From Erythrophleum ivorense (Eukaryota > Streptophyta > Magnoliopsida > Fabales > Fabaceae): a stretch of DNA of 64,000 nucleotides. This document shows positions 13,339-26,156 of this stretch, piece after piece. The translations under genes and the position numbers were made by a program. Within the stretch, counting starts at the first letter, position 1; every line of letters starts with the position of its first letter. Where the stretch lies: the NCBI GenBank assembly GCA_026724425.1, contig JAIUCV010000103.1, positions 1,612,001 through 1,676,000 of the forward strand. The letters run 5' to 3'. Below the pieces are notes generated by a model. That model made no database searches. It was not told the origin of the DNA and worked only from the letters and a program-made list of their open reading frames with translations.

Positions 13339-14772
13339 TCATTGTCTATAGTCTTCCTCTTGATCGTGTATATAATAGTTCTCAATGTTATCAGAGTCAT
13401 TAAGTAATAATTCATGATCAACTTCAGCAATTAAGTTCTTATCAGGATCTACACCCATCAAATAATTATGTAATATGCAATATGCTATCACAATATTAGT
13501 CATGATTTGGAAGAAATAATGTAGTTTGGTACCACTAGTTATAATCAGAAAATTTTTCTTTAGAATTTCAAATATTCTTTCGATGACATTTTGTAATGAG
13601 GCATGTTGATGGTTGAAAATTTCTTTCTTATTTTGTGGTAATTTTGTAAAATGTTTCTTCAAGTGATAACGAACTACCTTGTAAAATGTTGGTAGACCAT
13701 GCATAAGTGAAAAGCCAACATTTTTAAGATAAAATTTTCCTAGAAATGAAATCATTAATTAGTGATAAAAAAAACTTTTGGACCTAGTATTACAAATTAT
13801 GAATATATGGTTGCATATTAATCTTGGAAAATTATAAGATTATTTTTTCTTAATAAAACATTTTTTTAATTCTTGAATATGAAGCTATTCCTTCCTAGCC
13901 AGCCAAGACATAGGTGAATTTTATATTAAATGAACATACAACAAAAATATTTTGTGTAAGGTAATCTTCTCGTCTTCGAAATCAAGCAACTTTTTCTCTG
14001 GGCACTTTTGCTTGAACATGAGTTCCATCTATAACTCTTATGCAATTCTATCATTTAAAATTAGTTAGAAGCAATATATATATGTTATGGAATTATAGCT
14101 CATTTATTTTATTCATAAGATGTATGGGTATAAGTATAAATGTATACCTTAAAATATGGGTAGAATCTATTGTTGTTAAAAATTTGAGAAAGAACCTCTG
14201 ATCCGGAAGGCTACAAAAGAAACTAAACCTTAAGTGAAACAACTGCTCGTAAAATATTATGAAAATGGCGACTGATAATTTCCCACGATCAATAGAAAAT
14301 AAAAGACATTGTTTTATTTTTTTACATTATGTACTAATATGTGGAGGAATTTTGCAACCTGTTCCTTAACTATAATCTAGTGTAAATATTTAATTCTTTC
14401 AATGTTTTGAAGGTTCTCGCATAACTTCTTAAATGCTTGTGGGCCCATGCGAAGAACATCATGGCAATTTTTTTAATCTTGTAGCGATATCATCAATTGT
14501 TTTCTCATGTTATATTGACCAATGTTGCTAGCACTTATAGGTTTATTAAATAGAGTTAACATCTCTTCAAACAAATAGATTGCATGTAGAACTAAACAAA
14601 CAATACATACAACACATGTACGTCTATGCCTTTTCAAGTCTTCTATTAAATGGTTCAAGTTTGAACCTTTATTTCTCACTCCAAAATTAATCAATTGATT
14701 GACTTTAGAGTCAGAATTATAAATATCTTCTTCCACATTCTTCCTAAATTCCATATTATTATAGTTGTTCAT
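13339..14772 (-). pseudogene. PIF/Harbinger (HARBI1-like, DDE_Tnp_4) transposase remnant
   Basis: Three separate frames in order make up a plant HARBI1-like nuclease. The N-terminal piece (14772-14473) starts at an ATG and is followed by CHDVLRMGPQAFKKLCENL in a shifted frame. The middle piece (about 14045-13860) reads RVIDGTHVQAKVP, then FTYVLAG and EGIAS, i.e. the first catalytic-Asp block, with stops. The C-terminal piece (13755-13339) has GFSLMHGL, VRYHLKK, NKKEIFNHQHASLQNVIERIF and VIAYCILHNYL, the standard end of the family. Interruptions make it inactive. Its Myb/SANT-like partner follows on the same strand. Confidence 0.8.
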
Positions 14773-16118
14773 CTATTGAATAATTATGTAAAGTATGTAA
14801 TAGCATACTTTATGAAAAGAAGGAAAAAAATAATTTGCAAATAAGTATATACAAATTTGCTAGAAAGGATCAACCGTATAATCTATTGAACAATTATATT
14901 AATTAGAAAGGATTGGTCATGAAAGACAAAGATATAGATAGTGACTTAAACATTTTACAAGGAAAATGACGTCTCCCCTTTTATGGCACTTCAAATACCT
15001 AAAATAGGCTACAACCATCAACATTTTAGATATCTTAGTGGTGTTTTCCATTTTGCCAATTTCCTTCAAAAATTTTGCAACAAAGTCTAAAAATATTGCT
15101 AAGTAGATACTCATAAATCTACCAACTATTCACCTTAATACTTTAATTAAGTTATATTAGTTAAAAGGAAATGTGGATGTGAAAATAAGACAAAAGCTCA
15201 TTGTAAGCCTCTTGTTTTAGATAGGTGAAATTGATTGTCTCAAATTTTACAACAAAATCTGGGAGAAGGAAGAAGAAAAAAAATAAAATTCTAATCTTAA
15301 TATAAAGAAAGTTATTTGTATATAAAGTAGGGTAAGGGTGGACTACTAGCTTTGAATCTTAGCAACCTAATTGAAAAAAATAAGAAGCTGAAGAGGATGA
15401 GGGAGACTCATAAGTATATAATATTATGACAACAATACATACGTATGTTCGCTTAAGTATATATATAACCATCTATTGATTGGTAAAAGCTTTATTGTTT
15501 CACTTGCTTATGCATGTTGACATAGGTGTGCAGAAATAGAACATAAAATTCAAAAATTTTCCCTTAGAATTTTATGTTAGACCTTTTTTTTTTTTTTTCT
15601 ATTTGTAGATCAAATTTGTGTTTCCAAATAGGTTAGTTTTGAAAAAAAACTATAGCAATTGGAGGAAATTTTGAAATAATTGAATCGCCATATCTAAACA
15701 AAACAGAAACAATAGTAAAATTTATTCTAAATGCATTGAATGAAAGATAACATGAAAGAAAAGGAGACACCAGACGACATTGGAAGCTTGGAAGAGAAAA
15801 ATGAAGGGTGTTCACGTTGAGCCAAAATGAGGAATTCTGCAAAAAATAAAAGAATAAAAACTAGTGCTGTATGTTCCGTTTATTGAGAACGAATATGTGA
15901 AAATGGAGACATATATTTGTGTGAGGGGTAATTTGGGAAACTAAAATATAGATTACATTAGTCATGGTTTTCTCCTCAGAATCTCCCTATATTTGAAAAA
16001 AAAAATTTTTGGATGGGACTCACTATGATTTTTTTTTTCAATTTTTCTCTTCTTTTTTATTTTCTCTCCAATCCAAACAAGAAAAAAACTCCATTTTTCT
16101 CCCCATTCAAACATTACG

Positions 16119-16890
16119 TTAAGATTTTACTATCCTAAAGGGATTCAAATTAATTGTTTGGCCTAACTTTTGAAGAAGATAGAAAATAAAATGTTTAGCC
16201 AATCTTTTGTTATAAAAAAAATTTAAAAAGTAGTAATTTTATTTTTTTTCTTATAGCGAGAACGAATGAAATAGAAAATTGAAGCTTCTATTTAAAAAAT
16301 AAAAGTAACTTTAAAAAAAAAATCGAATACTTACACTTAGAATTATTAATTATCACCTTATCTTTTTTTCACCAAACTTTAATCCTTACTCAAATCTAAA
16401 TATGTATTTTTGGTAATATGACACTAAAAATATTTTTTTAAAAGATTTATCAAATATAATAATATTAAAAAAATATTTATTAAATAATTTTATTAAATAC
16501 AAACCTCTTATTTCTTGTAGCAATATTTTAATGTTATATTATATGCGCAAAAGTTCAAATTTTCCCTCCAATCAATAGTTTAATTTGGTAGTCTACCGTC
16601 CTTAAAATTCCTGACATCCATAAAATAGTTTTTCTTTTTTTTTGCCTCTCCTAACAATGTAAATTTTTTTAGAATAATCTTTTAAATTAAATCTCGACTT
16701 ATTCTATTATAATTTTAGACATATTATCCAGCAATGACTAAAAAACTTGAAGTAACTCGTGTTTATAACCCTTCGTTCAGGGCCCATTTTACAAATTTTG
16801 CCATGTTAGGAACTGGAAAGTAGAAGAAAGAATGGGAGAGCCAAGGCGATAGAGGCCCCAGACTGAAATGGATAAGGGACCTCTGAAAAC
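16119..16890. other. Upstream region of the thylakoid lumenal protein gene
   Basis: AT-rich sequence between the transposon block and the next start codon; the last about 120 bp are less AT-rich and probably hold the promoter and 5' UTR. No other feature seen. Confidence 0.5.
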
Positions 16891-17953
16891 ATGAGCTTGA
16901 TTGGTAGTCTTCTTCCAACTCTTCCTTGTTCTACTTCGAACACGATTCCCCAACTACCAACTCCAAAATTGAAATCCCATCATCAAAACCCTAGACCCAT
17001 AGTCCTCCCTAATCTCCTCTCTTTGGTCGTTGCTGTAACCTTAACCTCTCCATTACCTGCTTCCGCAATCCCTTCCCTCAATTCTCACTCCCCTCCAATC
17101 TCTCTCACCACTCCTTTTTCTCAATCCAAGAACTTGCAGCTTGGACTAGAAAATGGGTATGTGAATTTCATACATGTTTTCTCAGCCTCAGTTTTGAAGT
17201 AGATATTCACTTTATATATTTGTTTTTCTTATAGGAATGAATTCTGTACTCCAATCATCCTTGTACTTCTGATAATTTCTTGGTTTATTTCCAATATTTT
17301 CTGAGTATTCTGTTGTTGGCAGAAAAATTTTACCTTGCCCGTCAATTAATCCGGCTTGTATATCAACGAATCCAAAGTCCTCATCATTTGCATTTCCTTG
17401 GTTGATTCCTGAAAATTCGTCGGATAATGCAATTCAGGTACTTTTAAACTATCCTATATTTCCATTATCTCAATCTATACTCGTTCGCATTTGGATTATG
17501 TTAGTCAGTATTCTTGATTTGTAACATGTCTTCCCACTTCCTTTTTCTTTTTCCCCCAGAAATTGTGTGAAGCAATCCAGAAGACCCAGAAAAATGTGAA
17601 ATTCCAGCCTGTGGAAGACACTCCATATGGTAATACTAGCACAAACTCAACGCAACCTGTGTTTATAGTGTGATAGTATCGCAATTTACTTTGAAGTCAT
17701 GACTTCACTGATAACTAAAAGTGAATGCGCAGGCCAATATCTACAAGCTGAGGTTGATGGGGGATTTGGCAGAGATGTACTTGAGTTTCTAGTGAAAGGA
17801 GATGTGGTTACTTACAGGTGTATGGCTACCAAAGTAACTTATGTGTACCCTTTCACTACAGCTTTAGGAGATTCCAAGGGTCAAGAAGGAAGACTCAAGC
17901 AAATTAGTGATCAGTTGGGCTGGTATGCTCCAGGCTTTGATTCCATGGAATGA
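16891..17953 (+). CDS. Thylakoid lumenal 17.9 kDa protein, chloroplastic (DUF1499 family)
   Basis: Four exons: 16891-17156, 17323-17437, 17560-17629 and 17733-17953, all with GT/AG ends and compatible phases, giving 223 residues. The N-terminus is a bipartite chloroplast-to-lumen transit peptide: a Ser/Thr/Pro-rich stroma-targeting part, a hydrophobic segment (about 41-56) and an ASA cleavage site at 57-59. No twin arginine precedes it, so the Sec route is more likely than Tat. The mature part matches the DUF1499 lumenal protein of plants, with FAFPWLIPENSSDNAIQ, then AEVDGGFGRDVLEFLVKGDV and the end LGWYAPGFDSME. The biochemical function is not known. The gene lies just right of the transposon block. 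Confidence 0.9.
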
Positions 17954-18275
17954 TGTTGCTTCTTCTTGTTGGATTAGCTCTCTGATTGATTTCTTCATGT
18001 GTAGCCAAGGGCCTCTGTTACTATATTTTGTCTTATTATGTGTGTTGTTTAGCTTTATTCATCGCCTTGGCAGCTGACTGCTCAAACTCAACCACAGAGG
18101 CATTACTCTGTCTCTTCTTCTTCATTTTTCATGTTGTTTTCACCAGCTTTTCCTGCGTCGCGCTAAGTTAATTAAGTTACAGGATGCTACAGAAAATATC
18201 AAATTCACTTCAACAGGCCAATGTCATGAGGGTTATAATTACACTTAACTCTTTCCAGCATTGATTAAATTATAC

Positions 18276-18302
<27 letters not shown>
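18276..18302. repeat. (AT)n microsatellite
   Basis: About thirteen AT units. Confidence 0.95.
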
Positions 18303-18306
<4 letters not shown>

Positions 18307-18786
18307 TCAAAAACATTATTTGATTTTTCTAGCATTTGATATATATTGTAAATTTTTTTAATCTATTTTTGTTCATGAAATTAATTTTTCACACATATAT
18401 GTTTTTTCCAAAATAAATTTAGGGAAAAGCATATTTTATTTTTACAAACTACGATATAATGAAAAAAATTGATACATAAACTTTTTATAAGTAAAAAAAA
18501 AAAACCTTTAAATTATGGACTAAATTGGACCATTTAAAATTATGTCAATACTGACGGCCATGGCACAAAGCCACAAACAGATTCATCGTGAAATCCCCCC
18601 ATTGGAATCAACCTCTCCTCCATGTCTGGCTTGAGGAGAAATTTGGGCAATAATTGGGTGATACAAGCCGTTAGTTTTAACAGGATTTTGACGGTCACAT
18701 TTTGGTCCATATATATATATATATGGTTTTACTTTTATATGTTTGAAAGGTGAGGACTTTCTGAACTAATGATAAAGAGATTTTAA

Positions 18787-18787
<1 letters not shown>

Positions 18788-18834
<47 letters not shown>
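18788..18834. repeat. (TA)n microsatellite
   Basis: About 47 bp of uninterrupted TA repeat, the longest in the window; likely polymorphic. Confidence 0.95.
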
Positions 18835-18837
<3 letters not shown>

Positions 18838-20208
18838 TCTACGTGACAAGAAAGTTGTAAGAATGAGCAGACGAGCAGACTGGGAAATTCTGTTGTCGTT
18901 GATGTACACAAGCTGGCCCTTTCCATCGTTTTGTTTGCCTCTTTTAAATGAATAAGTGAGTCTACAAATAACACTGCTTGATTACCACTCTAGCAAGTGT
19001 ACTTTGGAGGCGGGTGAAGCGCATGGTAAAAGAGCATAATCAACATCTGATTTGAAAAAGAACTCATCATTATAGGTTATTATTTAACAAGTAGTGGAGT
19101 GGATGATGAATCTTAAATTTGAGAATGTCGAATCAAGACCCTATTTTTACTGGTTAGTTCATAACCCAAGGGATACGCCATGTATATTAAGATTGCCATC
19201 TTGCTTACGAGATTCTTTTTTTTCCTTGTTGCTGGGATCTGTGTGTTATAATTAATTTGTTTGTGTTGTGACAGGATAACAATTATGGTTACTTAAATAT
19301 GAGGAGTCATGATATATATAAGCAGTTAATGAATGTCCTTCAACATTGATCAGGCAGTATGAATACTACAGATTTGTGTTTCTTCTTCCTAAAGATTCTC
19401 GAAGGACATCGATATCGTTTTCAAATACTATGAAAAGGCCACGCAAAATATAAAGACTAAATACCCACCTCGTGATATTTCCCAACGCCTTAAATATCTG
19501 TTCTATCTACTCATCAGCAGAAAAGATATTATGAATTCCATGAAATATCTTCTATTGAAAGCACAATATTACTATCTCCAAATTCAATTTTCATATGCAA
19601 AAAAGTAAGAATAGAAATAAAAATAAAAATAAAATAATTTTTTTTTAAAAAAAATTAATATTTTTATTTCTAATAATTAAATAATAATTGATAAATATTA
19701 TTAAATAATATTTAAATAATAACTATAAAAATAAAATAAATATTATACATAAATTTTCTTTTTTCTCTAATTTCCCTTGTTCATACCAAACGGCCGACAC
19801 TTTCAAAGCATCTCCCAAATATTAAAGAGCATGATGTTTTTTGCCTACAAAATTTCTGTGGTAAGAACAAAAAGGGCTGAGCAAAGTAGCTACTTTATGA
19901 AAAAATCATATTGAAAAAAAATTGAATATTTATAAGATATAAATGATCAAATAATAATATATAAATTTGCAATTTTTTTTTTCCTAGTTCCATGTGGTTT
20001 ATGTAGATTTGATCAGCTGAAAAAGGACAGTCGTTCACTGTAATAGTACCACCACATGTTACCAGATATTTCACAATCGCGTCCCACCATATATATGGGA
20101 AAGCGAAGCATGATAAGCGAGTCAAGCTCTCACGTAGCACTAGAGTGATAGCAGAGAGAAGATAATCAGAGATCCGTGTGAGAAGAGACGAGAGACAGAG
20201 AGAGAGCG

Positions 20209-22606
20209 ATGGTGGGTGAGAAATGGAAGGGGTTGATAAGGGAGAGATGGGTGGTGTTTGTGTGTGCGATGTGGGTTCAGTCATTTGCAGGGATGGCTTA
20301 CATGTTTGGGAGCATATCTCCGGCCATCAAGGCCACCATGGGTTACAACCAGAGGCAGTTGGCTGTGTTAGCTGTGGCCAAGGACTTGGGTGACAATATT
20401 GGATTTGTTGCTGGCCAAATCAGTCAGGTTATCCCAATTTCTCGAGTTTTAATCGTCGGGGCTCTTCAGAATTTTGTTGGCTACTCCCTGCTTTGGCTTG
20501 TTATCACCCAAAGGATCCCTTCTTTCCCTCTCTGGGCGGTCAGTCACTCTACTTTATCATTCATTTCTTTACTTCTTCCGTTTCCCTCTTAATTCACTTT
20601 TCTCCCTACTCAACTTCATCCTTCTGTTTTTAGAATATTCTATGAAATATTCCCCTCCGCAATTATTGCTTCACGCTCATCTGCCCAGGATAAGAGGAAT
20701 TTTAGGAAATTTAAAGAAAAGAAAACCTTCTTTCCTCTGTGTTTCACAGTATAAAATAAGTTGCAGTTCCTTTCATCCCTTTCGTCTTGCAATGACCAAT
20801 AATGGACGGATTTCCCATTAGAAAGTTTTTAATTCGCCAAATGCAAGTTGTTGGGATGGGATACTTCTAAATACCTCACACTTATGACAAAAAACGACAA
20901 AATATCTTGCACCTTTGGTTACTTTTAAAACAAAATATCTCGCACTGATTATATCTTGGCCTCGGGTCACGAAGGATGGCCCCAGTGACATGACAACATA
21001 TGAAAAAGCTTAAAATGATGTCATTTCTTCGCGTAATAATTTTGAAAGATGCTAATGGACAACTTGACTTTTAGCGACATCAAGCTTCTTGTCAGATTAG
21101 TATAAATCAAGTTCCTCGCAACAAAATCTAAGAAAAGATAAGTTAGAGTTCACTTGTTCCCTCCCCCCCCCCCCCCCCCCTCTTTCTTCTTTTTCTCTTG
21201 TCCTGTTGATAGGATTTAACGTAGAAGAAAATCTCCAGCCATGAGAAGCTTAATTATTCATTCATTCGTAGAGTGAGGAATTGAGTTTAATTAGAAGTAA
21301 AGTACGTTAAAGGCATGTGTTAACCAGGTGTTGATTTGCAGTTGTGTATTTGTATATTTGTTGGAACAAACGCATCTACATATTACAACACAGCTACTCT
21401 AGTTTCGTGCGTGAAAAACTTCCCAGAAAACAGAGGACCCGTGGTGGGGATATTGAAGGGCTTTGTTGGGTTAAGTGGTGCAATTATGACTCAAATTGTT
21501 GCTATCTTCAACACTCCCGATCAGGCCTCTCTCGTTTTCATTATAGCAGTTGGGCCCTCCATGGTTTCTCTATCTCTCTCCTTCATCATTAGACCCATCC
21601 ACAGTCACAAACAAGCCAGACCCTCTGATGGTTCAAGCTTTTTGTTCATCTACTGTGTCTGCCTCCTTTTGGCTTCTTATCTGATGGGAGTTTTGATGCT
21701 GCAAAATGTGATGGACTTGAACCAGAGCGCCATCAAATTATTTGGAGTTATTCTTATCATTCTCATATTGCTTCCCATTATAGTTCCTATTTTCCTAGTT
21801 TTCTTCTCAAAACCCAAAACTCCAGACGAGGAGGAGACCCTTCTTGTTGACCCAGCAATGCGAGAAAATGAGAATGAGACTGTTGTTGGTGAAGTTGCAG
21901 ACGAAAAGCCTCACAAACAAGAGGCAAATTCATTAGTGGAAGGACCAAGGCAAGTTGTTAAATTGCAACCTAAGATTTTGCAAGCAGTGACAGAATCAGT
22001 GAAGAAGATGAAACAGAAAAATGGGCCCCAAATAGGAGAAGATTTCACCTTGATGCAAGCAATGATTAAGCCTGATCTATGGCTGATCTTCTTCTCTCTG
22101 GTTCTGGGGTCTGGAACGGGTTTGGCAATTATAAACAATATGGGTCAGATTTGCCAATCGTTGGGACATAACAATGCAAATGTATACGTATCCATGATCA
22201 GCATATTTAACTTCCTTGGTCGCGTTGGTGGGGGCTACTTCTCGGAGGTCATCGTAAGGTGCAAACTCTTTTTCACTTCGACTCAATTTTATTTCGTCGT
22301 TAAAAAATTATAAAATTTTTATTTAATCTTTTTCACTGACCTAACCTAAGGACTTGGATTGAAAGTTAGAAGCAAGACAGGGTAAGATGAGTATCCAGTT
22401 ATTGATTGGAAATTTAGAATTAATGGGGTACCTAGTTTTTAAAGCAATCCAAGTTGAAAAATTTGGGACGGGATGCATATTTAACTTTTTCCACTTGTTC
22501 TATTTGATTTTGTTTTTGTTTTTGTGAGTGTTTATTTTATTAAAGACTTAACATCACAAGAATAATATGCTTTATTTATCCCATAAATGATATTATTTAT
22601 AAATGA

Positions 22607-22643
<37 letters not shown>

Positions 22644-23555
22644 TCTCATTTCACTCATTTCACTTCTAGTTAATAAAATGGGTTGGCTCTTTCATCTCAT
22701 TTTACACCACTCCATCCCACCTCGTTAATAACTAGGCAAATCTTCTCTTTTCAAAACTTTCAATCACGGGCTAACAGAATACTTACGTAGTTAAATAAAT
22801 GAAGTATCTCAATCTAAGTATTCAAGAAAGCCAGAAATGAAGCAGTATAGTCATTAAATTCATGAACTTTTCTGCAATTTTTTTTAATACTAAGCATAGC
22901 CACTTGATTATATAGCAATAACGCAAGCATTTTATTGGAGTAAGTTAGCAACATCGCTTTAACAAATAAAGAGATTAAATTGATTAGAGACAAATTGAAA
23001 GACTTACAGATTAAGAATTTTATAATAATTCAAGGGGAAAAGTGTAGTAAACTCATAAACGATGTGTTTACAAAGTTTGATATTTTGAACAGACATTTTG
23101 CATACCCAAGACTAGCTGCGTTGGCGGTTGTTCAGGTGATAATGATAGTAGGAATGTCATATTATGCGATGGGTTGGAGTGGGCAACTATACGTGGTGAC
23201 CATATTGACTGGGCTTGGGTACGGAGCCCACTGGGCCATTGGCCCAGCTGCAGCTTCAGAGCTGTTTGGGTTGAAGAATTTCGGGGCTCTCTACAATTTT
23301 CTCACACTTGCTACCCCATCTGGCTCTCTGATTCTTTCTGGTTTGATAGCAAGCACTATATACGACTACTATGCAGAGCAGCAAGCTAAGCCAAACAATG
23401 GGAATGAGTTGCTTGTTTGTGAAGGAAAGATATGCTATTCCATGACCTGTGGCCTCTTAGCAGGAGCTTGCCTGTTTGGAATGGTTTTGAGCTTGATTGT
23501 AGTTCACCGGACGAAGAGGATCTATGCTCAACTTTATGGCAAGTCTCTAACCTGA
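20209..23555 (+). CDS. Nodulin-like / NFD4-type major facilitator superfamily protein
   Basis: Predicted membrane transporter of the plant Nodulin-like family, which includes NUCLEAR FUSION DEFECTIVE 4; substrate unknown. Exons: 20209-20538, 21342-22258 and 23093-23555, giving 569 residues, the usual size. Phase fixes the second junction: GTA AG joined to A CAT reads EVIVRHFAYPR, as in the family. Motifs include SFAGMAYMFGSISPAIK near the N-terminus, FVGTNASTYYNTATLVSCV, NRGPVVGILKGFVGLSGAI, then a long acidic cytosolic loop (PDEEETLL to about GEDFTLMQA) and GSGTGLAIINNMGQICQSL. The C-terminal half has GYGAHWAIGPAAASELFGLK, followed by a conserved Cys pair (CEGKICY). About twelve hydrophobic segments are visible, and expression presumably needs removal of two introns of about 0.8 kb. 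Confidence 0.9.
21163..21180. repeat. Poly-C run inside the transporter's first intron
   Basis: Eighteen consecutive C, within a pyrimidine-rich stretch of the intron. Run length may be unreliable in the assembly. Confidence 0.9.
22608..22643. repeat. (TG)n(TA)n microsatellite
   Basis: Seven TG units followed by about eleven TA units, in the transporter's second intron. Confidence 0.95.
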
Positions 23556-23843
23556 GAGGGAAGTTAGCCACGTTTAACATATGTGTGCAGCTCATGAAAG
23601 AGAATGGCGTTTGTTCTGAATGTGAAACCATTCTCTCATTTATGTAATTGTAGTCCGCTTCAAACTACGTCACCACATATTATGGTATAAATTATCAAGT
23701 AAACTTCTGTGTTTGTTACACTGTTTTTTATTTAAATTAATTTAAATAATTTGCAGACAATAAAATGAAAAATTGCTGTTTCGCTAAAAAATAATTAAAA
23801 AGAAGGTCTGAAAACGACGTAGTTTTTATAAAACGGACAAATC

Positions 23844-23916
23844 GACCACAGTGGGAGTCGAACCCACGACCTTCTGATCCGAAGTCAGACGCGCTAATCC
23901 ACTGCGCTATGCGGTC
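23844..23916 (-). tRNA. tRNA-Arg (anticodon TCG)
   Basis: A 73-nt cloverleaf can be drawn by hand on the minus strand. The acceptor arms GACCGCA and TGTGGTC pair with a G-T; the D arm is AGCGCAGTGGATTAGCGC; the anticodon stem TCTGA/TCAGA encloses CTTCGGA (anticodon TCG, reading CGA); the T arm GTGGG-TTCGACT-CCCAC contains the B box. There is no intron. A short T run follows on the minus strand, a normal RNA polymerase III terminator. It sits about 290 bp beyond the transporter stop codon. Confidence 0.95.
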
Positions 23917-26156
23917 CGCAACTAGAGGCGTTGTACGTTTGAATTTTATAATAGTATGTTACTTGTTGGTGCGTAGCTAATTTATTAGTGCCACTGTGAA
24001 TCCTCTCACTCGTGTTGCATGCTATTTTACCAGAAAATTTGGTGCCTATCTAATAAGCCTTGGTTTTCGACCTTTGATTCTCTTTAGGCGTCTTCTAGCC
24101 TCAGTTTTAGTTATTTGCCTTGAAGAGATCTCAAGCCTTCTACAATCCCACTGTTCTCTTTTCTTCTCATGCATCATTGCTGTAAGTCTGTAACTGTTAT
24201 TATGCACAGAAACAAGGTGCTCTCAAACTCAGACTTCAGAGCCAAACTTGTCATGCCTTGCTCGGGCAGTCGGGCTTACTCGTAGAAAGTTCGACTTTCT
24301 ACCTTTCGGGATATTATCAGGACACAACTTTGCATTGTGGCAACTTCTCTGAATCTGATTGTCGTTTGTAGCACTTAAAATGGTTTATGCCCAACTTTCA
24401 CGAGAAGTGCTAGTTGTTAGGCTACTGGTATTACTAAGTTCTCACATTTCATTTGCGAAGAGGCATATAGAGCCCTTTTTGTTAACAATGAGCTGGTCAA
24501 GCGTGGGGCAAGATGCTACTAATTGATTATGCGATTCAATAACCTATCATGTATGTTGGCAAATGGCAATCCATCTTTGCTATGTTTTACATAAGTTACT
24601 GCGTTACAGTGTCTGAAAGAAAGTGAGACCAAATAGCAGAATCCTGGTGACGCTATTTCCTGATCACTCAAATGAAGTTAATTGCAAATATATAAGGTGG
24701 ATCTTACTGAAAAATAAGTTTTTTATATTTACAAATTCGTTCATATTAGCTTAATCATTCTGTCTTTAGTAGACTTATTTAAGAATCTTTCTTGTAGAAA
24801 CACCTTAAAAGCATGATACAAATCCAGCAGGCTACGGTACTGAAGGGTCTGCTTGGGTTCATACAACCTCGGTATTAGACAGCTGGAGTCTGGAATCTGG
24901 ATAATGCAATGTATTTTATTTCAACCAAGATTGCCCTGTATTCCAGTTGGATTTAATTCCATTTGTAAAAATATCATTTCTGTCTATGGTTGTGGAGGAT
25001 TTGTGAATCATTTATGTATTTCTATTTTTCAGTTACTGCTTGAAATTTTGCAATATTTACATACATCAGGATCTGGTCGGTATTCTTACCAAGCATTATA
25101 TAAATTATCTTATTTGCTTAATCTGTACAAGGACTTGGAGTTACTTTTTCCGGACTGAGGAATCCTAACAGATGGCTTATTTGCTTTGAGCAAATATTGT
25201 GCGAGTATCCATACAAGGACATTGAGTTATATACATATCCTCAACATTCTTGGCATATCAGAAGCAATACTATTACCTGCATGTCAGAAGCTCTATGCTT
25301 AACAAGCCTTATAAAGGAAGTGTGAATGTACTCCATATGAATGAATGGAGACCAGTTAACGGTCTGTAAACACAATGCCCACATACAATTTGAAACTGCC
25401 ATTTCAATTTTTACTGTAAATAGTTTGCAATCTGTATGAGTTGGGAAACATATTTTCTGGCAATGTGCAAACAAAATTATCAGGAAAATGATTAAAGGAA
25501 TACAGCGAAGCAGTTCTTTTCCAATCTCAAGATGAATGAACATTGTTTTTTTAGTTTTTGATTCATATTGGGATCAAACAACATGTGATAGACAGATAGA
25601 GGGAGCATACACATAACACGTTGTATAATATTAATATGTCATAACGAGCAAGGAAAATATTAAGGGGAGGGAATAGATAAATTGCATAATTTTTAAATGG
25701 TTTGCTTAATTGCAATTTGATATAACTTATCTATTTAAGATAGTATAATTTTTAAATAAAATAGAAGCATTAAATTTTGTACCCTTTAAAATCTCCAATA
25801 ATTAAAACTGCCTTATATATAGGATATTATCATTTATTAATATAATAAATAAATAAATGCTATCACCCTGAGAAAAAATCTAACCATAGTTAGGTGTTTT
25901 GACCCCGACCAAAAAACAATAAATAATAAAAGGCCTTGCCTTCATTTAAATACAAGGAAAAATCCTGGTTATTTTATAGCTTATTTTCAGGGTGGCCTCT
26001 TCTTGGTGAGGCTTAGAAAAATATTTTTACCAAAAGGGGACGGAAATCAGGATTCCTTCTTTGTGGGGTTGATCTGGGTGTTATAACGGAGGGCGAAATC
26101 AAAATTGATTAAAAGCTCATCAATGGCGGTGCTGCGAATCAATTATCTGCCTATAG
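23917..26156. other. Intergenic region and untranslated leader of the DnaJ gene
   Basis: Two kilobases without a supported gene. Open frames near 24853-25158 (+) and 25241-25543 (-) have no family resemblance. At 24282-24302 there is a perfect 9-bp inverted repeat with a 3-nt loop. From about 26000 the sequence probably becomes the promoter and first untranslated exon of the DnaJ gene, ending at a CTATAG/GTAAAT donor at 26156/26157. Confidence 0.4.

Larger units (their letters stand above)
5634..16118. mobile_element. Candidate PIF/Harbinger element with nested insertions
   Basis: The block is bounded by TTA on both sides (5631-5633 and 16119-16121), the target duplication of PIF/Harbinger transposons. 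Directly inside lie inverted ends: CAGTTTGTTTGGATGGGAG at the left and, on the complement, CGTAATGTTTGAATGGGGAG at the right. They align without gaps over the first 17 bases with a TGTTTG(G/A)ATGGG core. Inside are a broken Harbinger transposase and its Myb/SANT-like partner, both on the minus strand. At 10.5 kb it is longer than usual, consistent with En/Spm-type debris nested inside. The element is dead: every ORF is broken. Alternatively the two ends belong to separate MITEs; the subterminal GA-rich sequence is low complexity. Confidence 0.55.
17954..20208. other. Intergenic region with AT microsatellites
   Basis: Begins with the 3' UTR of the lumenal-protein gene and ends with the promoter of the transporter gene. 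Between are AT repeats and AT-rich filler. Apparent frames here start at non-ATG codons or overlap repeats. A GA-rich 5' leader (about 20170-20205) precedes the transporter ATG. Confidence 0.5.

Noticed and set aside
24853..25543. Frames of about 100 codons on both strands
   Set aside because: Low-complexity hydrophobic translations, no family, AT-rich spacer.
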